Part shown: piece by piece, positions 27,872 to 30,302 of the stretch
Layout of the letters: each line of letters opens with the position of its first letter
How positions within the stretch are numbered: the stretch's first letter is position 1
Source: an uncultured Prevotella sp.
GTDB lineage: Bacteria; Bacteroidota; Bacteroidia; Bacteroidales; Bacteroidaceae
DNA length: 30,302 nucleotides
Assembly (NCBI GenBank): GCA_934281565.1
Contig: CAKQXI010000014.1
Location: forward strand, 1 to 30,302
Direction of reading: 5' to 3'
Program-made: the position numbers and the translations under genes
The notes under the pieces: model-generated
What the model was told of the DNA's origin: nothing
The model's database searches: none
The model's input: only the letters and a program-made list of their open reading frames with translations

Positions 27872-28735
27872 TTATGACAATTGCTCCAAGCATACTTTCA
27901 AGCTATCGGTCCAATAAGGAACTTTCACGCCAAAAGTACTCTTTATCTTGTTCTTATCAAGCACTGAGAAATGAGGACGTTTCACTGGACTTGGGAATTC
28001 CTCGCTGTAACAAGGTTGTATGTCGCAAGTGTTACCGCTCAGTTCGCAGATTATCTTTGCGAAGTCAAACCAAGAGCATACTCCCTCGTTGGAGAAATGA
28101 TAGATGCCAGTCTTGTCAAGTTGGTTTGTCTCGATGATATGGCCTATGACCGCTGCCAAGTCGCCTGCGTATGTTGGCGTGCCTACTTGGTCGAACACCA
28201 CTTTCAATGTATCGTGTGTTGCGGTAAGGTTCTGCATGGTCTTTACGAAGTTCTTGCCCCATTGGGAATAGAGCCAAGCAGTACGGATGATGATATACTT
28301 GCATCCTGTTGCCTCGATGCTTTGCTCACCAGCAAGTTTAGTCTTGCCATATACTCCTAATGGATTGGTGGCCCAGTCCTCACGGCAAGGTATGTTCTTG
28401 TCGCCTTGGAACACATAGTCCGTGCTTACATGAATAAGTGTGCCATCCACTTCTTTCATCGCTTGGGCAAGATTGGCTGCAGCCGTATTGTTTAAAAGGT
28501 TGGCGACATCATAGTCGCTCTCCGCCTTGTCCACATTGGTATAGGCTGCGCAGTTCACTATCACCTGAATATCACGTTCTTTCACCATCGTGCGAATAGC
28601 CTCCATATTGGTAATGTCCAACTTCTCATAGCCATCTGCTACATCTGTGAAAACAAACTTATTCTTACTGTTTCTGGCTACCAATTGCATCTCATGTCCA
28701 AGCTGACCATTGGCACCTGTCACTAATATATTCAT
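27872..28735 (-). CDS. rfbD: dTDP-4-dehydrorhamnose reductase
   Basis: A 287-residue NADPH-dependent reductase giving dTDP-L-rhamnose. Motifs are TGANGQLGHEM (residues 6-16, dinucleotide binding), NCAAYTNVDKAESD (61-74), VSTDYVFQGDKN (103-114), and the catalytic pair Tyr129/Lys133 in GVYGKTKLAGEQ. RTAWLYSQWGKNFVKTM follows, as in the family. It is the first gene of the minus-strand run rfbD-rfbB-GNAT-hydrolase-menC-menE and has its own consensus promoter. Confidence 0.96.
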   Translation of the reverse strand: MNILVTGANGQLGHEMQLVARNSKNKFVFTDVADGYEKLDITNMEAIRTMVKERDIQVIVNCAAYTNVDKAESDYDVANLLNNTAAANLAQAMKEVDGTLIHVSTDYVFQGDKNIPCREDWATNPLGVYGKTKLAGEQSIEATGCKYIIIRTAWLYSQWGKNFVKTMQNLTATHDTLKVVFDQVGTPTYAGDLAAVIGHIIETNQLDKTGIYHFSNEGVCSWFDFAKIICELSGNTCDIQPCYSEEFPSPVKRPHFSVLDKNKIKSTFGVKVPYWTDSLKVCLEQLS

Positions 28736-28770
28736 AATTATCTCTATTATATTCTATTGTTATTAGTTTA

Positions 28771-28802
28771 CAAAGGTATATTTTTCTTATGAAACTACCA
28801 AA
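28771..28802 (-). promoter_or_regulatory. Promoter of the rfbD run
   Basis: On the minus strand TTTG (28802-28799) and TACCTTTG (28778-28771) are separated by 20 nt, a full consensus match 35 nt before the rfbD start codon. No other consensus promoter was noticed between here and menE, so six genes may depend on it. Confidence 0.85.
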
Positions 28803-28858
28803 GTCTTTTCAAAAAAACTTATTTTTCTCACTAATTTTATCTCTTTTTTAAATTCTCT

Positions 28859-28885
28859 CGCAGATTTCGCTGATAACGCAGATTT
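28859..28885 (+). repeat. Three 9-bp units (CGCAGATTT/CGCTGATAA)
   Basis: CGCAGATTT (28859), CGCTGATAA (28868) and CGCAGATTT (28877) follow one another directly. Such CGCAGATT words recur between genes in Bacteroidetes genomes, as I recall. Function unknown. Confidence 0.65.
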
Positions 28886-29126
28886 TTTACTTTTATTCTA
28901 CAAAGCAAAAGTAAAGAAGCAAATCAAGACCAAAGAAGAATATGTTGAAAATCTATATTTTAGACATAGATTTTAACATTTGAAAAGTTGTTTCTATAGA
29001 TGCCATGCCACTTTGGGGATATTCTCGTTTCCATGAACTTCTATAAAAAAGACAGTTTATTATCATACAATCCTTTTCTTCCTATTTGTCTTCCATCAAG
29101 AAATAGCATAACCACATGATTGCTTG

Positions 29127-29164
29127 CCATGAAATACTTATTTCATGGTACAAAATAAGTATTT
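29127..29164. repeat. Two overlapping, mutually exclusive hairpins
   Basis: CCATGAAAT (29127-29135) pairs with ATTTCATGG (29140-29148). Alternatively AAATACTTATTT (29132-29143) pairs with AAATAAGTATTT (29153-29164). The two stems share bases and cannot form together. Confidence 0.65.
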
Positions 29165-29360
29165 ACTGACTATAAATAGCTATTTCCAAACACACAACAA
29201 CACTATGAATAGGATTCAGATGCGTTATATCTTATATATATAAACATTAAAACATAAGTAACTGTTCAAAAATAATTTAGATCACTTACTTAATATATAT
29301 TCTTGTACCCTAACTTTATATATTATGATGGTATCACGATATACTTTATGCCGATACAAT

Positions 29361-29463
29361 GAAGCACTTCCTTAAGGTGTAATACAGTGCTTTATGAAGG
29401 TGTCATAAAGCACTGTGTTTCACCTATATAAAGCACTGTGTTAGACCTAAAGGAAGTACTTTC
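29361..29463. repeat. Nested inverted repeat with three AAAGCACTG words
   Basis: The inner arms CAGTGCTTTATGA (29385-29397) and TCATAAAGCACTG (29403-29415) are perfect over 13 bp around a 5-nt loop. A further ATAAAGCACTGTGTT follows at 29428-29442. The outer arms GAAGCACTTCCTTAAGGT (29361-29378) and ACCTAAAGGAAGTACTTTC (29445-29463) are nearly complementary, with about two mismatches and one extra base. The whole can fold as one 103-nt structure. Confidence 0.8.
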
Positions 29464-29528
29464 ACTCAGTGACATAGTAATAATGGCTAAGTAATAAACA
29501 TGGTACTTATTACTTCTTTGCTTGATAT

Positions 29529-30302
29529 TTAAAAAGCAAGGAAAGGACGAGTTACTCGTTTTGTATTGGAAGTTTTACCATAAAAAGGATCAGAGCCATT
29601 TGTTCCTCCATAATAACGAAAACTACCAGCTCCTTGCCCGTCATCAAATCCTGAGTCCAAAATGAGAACACCTGCAGCAGACATTTCTGTAGAAGTATTT
29701 CCCCATGTATTTAGCTGACCAACGAACACCGTATATTTGTCGTCTCCAACCTTGCGCAAGGCTTTATTGATGTTTTCGGAAGTTTCTGGTCCTTTTGGAA
29801 CAAAACTACTAATTGTCCAAGTTATATTTGTATTTTTCCCTAATCCTTTTATAACGGCATAATACTGTCCTGCGGAAGGCATGAACCAGCCAGTACATTT
29901 GTTAGAGTTGGCAGGAAGCGTATTGTATTTCTTCACATCTTGGAAAACCGGATATTCCGCAGAGTTCCAATATAGGTTAGATAGAGTATATCCCGACCCA
30001 TAAGTCTGGTTGCCAGAATTTCGAATAAGTGTAGCATCACTTATCTGAGTTTGCCCAGGACTGTTCGTATTGGTAGTTTTCCACTTATTCATAGTTCCAC
30101 GGTAAGCCTTATATATTGTTCCATTTACACCATGTGCCTGATAATCTTTTAGCGCATCAGTATAAGAGCCTACCGACCCTATTGTTCTAAGACACATCAC
30201 CAAAGCATGACCGCCAATGCCATCAGCCTTAGTATTTTTCTCCACCCAATAGTCATCGCCACCTTGAGCAATATAACCAACGACACCAATAGGTGTATTG
30301 GC
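29529..30302 (-). CDS. C-terminal part of a surface/fimbrillin-like protein (partial)
   Basis: The frame stays open from the stop at 29529 to the right edge (258 residues visible), so the true start lies outside. The internal GTG at 30245 is not the start, because the preceding codons (ANTPIGVVGYIAQGGDDYWVEKN) read on smoothly. The segment KCTGWFMPSAGQYYAVIKGLG resembles the W-x-L/M-P-S-xGQ motif of DUF1566/FISUMP-like domains that form C-type-lectin-like folds in Bacteroidetes surface proteins. The end NTKRVTRPFLAF resembles the VRPVLAF-like ends of Bacteroidales fimbrillin-like lipoproteins, as I recall. An anchored surface protein is likely, but the signal peptide or lipobox is not visible. 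Confidence 0.65.
   Translation of the reverse strand, partial: ANTPIGVVGYIAQGGDDYWVEKNTKADGIGGHALVMCLRTIGSVGSYTDALKDYQAHGVNGTIYKAYRGTMNKWKTTNTNSPGQTQISDATLIRNSGNQTYGSGYTLSNLYWNSAEYPVFQDVKKYNTLPANSNKCTGWFMPSAGQYYAVIKGLGKNTNITWTISSFVPKGPETSENINKALRKVGDDKYTVFVGQLNTWGNTSTEMSAAGVLILDSGFDDGQGAGSFRYYGGTNGSDPFYGKTSNTKRVTRPFLAF

Larger units (their letters stand above)
28803..29528. other. Gene-free stretch with palindromes
   Basis: Over 700 nt, very AT-rich, without an open frame that I can support on either strand. It contains the 9-bp repeats at 28859, two overlapping hairpins at 29127-29164, and a nested palindrome at 29361-29463. A TACTTTTGC on the minus strand (28913-28905) has TTTG 17 nt upstream, a shorter spacing than consensus, so it is only a weak promoter candidate. 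It separates the rfbD promoter from the end of a surface-protein gene. A small RNA or a recombination site is possible but not shown. Confidence 0.6.

Noticed and set aside
28905..28913. A minus-strand promoter for a small RNA in the gene-free stretch
   Set aside because: TACTTTTGC fits the -7 element, but the nearest TTTG is only 17 nt away and nothing downstream before the rfbD promoter looks like an RNA gene.

Overview
The window is chromosomal DNA of a Bacteroidales bacterium, most likely Prevotella or a close relative. The evidence is: promoters of the Bacteroidetes type (TTTG, about 20 nt, TAnnTTTG) in front of many genes; AT-rich leaders mostly without Shine-Dalgarno sequences; and Bacteroidetes-type proteins such as a BspA-like LRR protein, a SusC-like/OMP_b-brl barrel, a DUF5606-like protein, a long NusB and the short forms of Ppx and MenE. 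I see no transposase, phage gene, tRNA, rRNA or CRISPR array.

Layout. 1-7672 is a phosphate/polyphosphate island. A phosphate-selective porin (minus) diverges from a cytoplasmic LRR protein, ppk1, a Ppx/GppA phosphatase and a PiT phosphate transporter (plus). The divergent promoter region carries two opposed arrays of GTAAC/GTCA-type half-sites at 10-11 bp spacing, which look like Pho boxes. 7696-8957 is a queuosine-precursor pair (YhhQ-type transporter, then queF, minus) with a convincing preQ1-I riboswitch touching the transporter start codon. 9146-11084 holds two tandem paralogous TlpA-like thioredoxin proteins. 11192-11602 is Hsp20. 11784-15130 is a minus-strand housekeeping run: nusB, yajC, YbbR-like protein, coaE, DUF5606-like protein. 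15407-17074 is rplY-pth-hslR (plus). 17120-17448 encodes two very small membrane proteins (39 and 68 aa). 17622-18959 holds two tandem paralogous small outer-membrane barrels whose promoters are copies of each other. 19056-22004 is a large TonB-receptor-like barrel with an RGG-like tail, divergent from aroB (22177-23226). 23228-28735 is a tight minus-strand run: rfbD, rfbB, a GNAT acetyltransferase, a nitrilase-family hydrolase, menC, menE. 28736-29528 is a gene-free stretch with several palindromes. The right edge holds the C-terminal part of a surface/fimbrillin-like protein.

How the genes work together. The porin would bring phosphate through the outer membrane and PiT through the inner membrane. 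PPK1 would store it as polyphosphate and Ppx would release it; the LRR protein is an uncharacterised partner. The riboswitch ties uptake and reduction of queuosine precursors to the preQ1 level. menC and menE serve menaquinone synthesis, aroB supplies chorismate upstream of it, and rfbB/rfbD make dTDP-rhamnose for surface polysaccharide.

The points most worth a second look are the divergent Pho-box-like arrays, the preQ1 riboswitch, the GNAT-nitrilase gene that appears to have been split by an out-of-frame internal deletion, the LRR protein with a lysine-rich tail beside ppk1, the 31-bp perfect inverted repeat whose relative supplies the last codons of ppk1, and the two-gene miniprotein operon.
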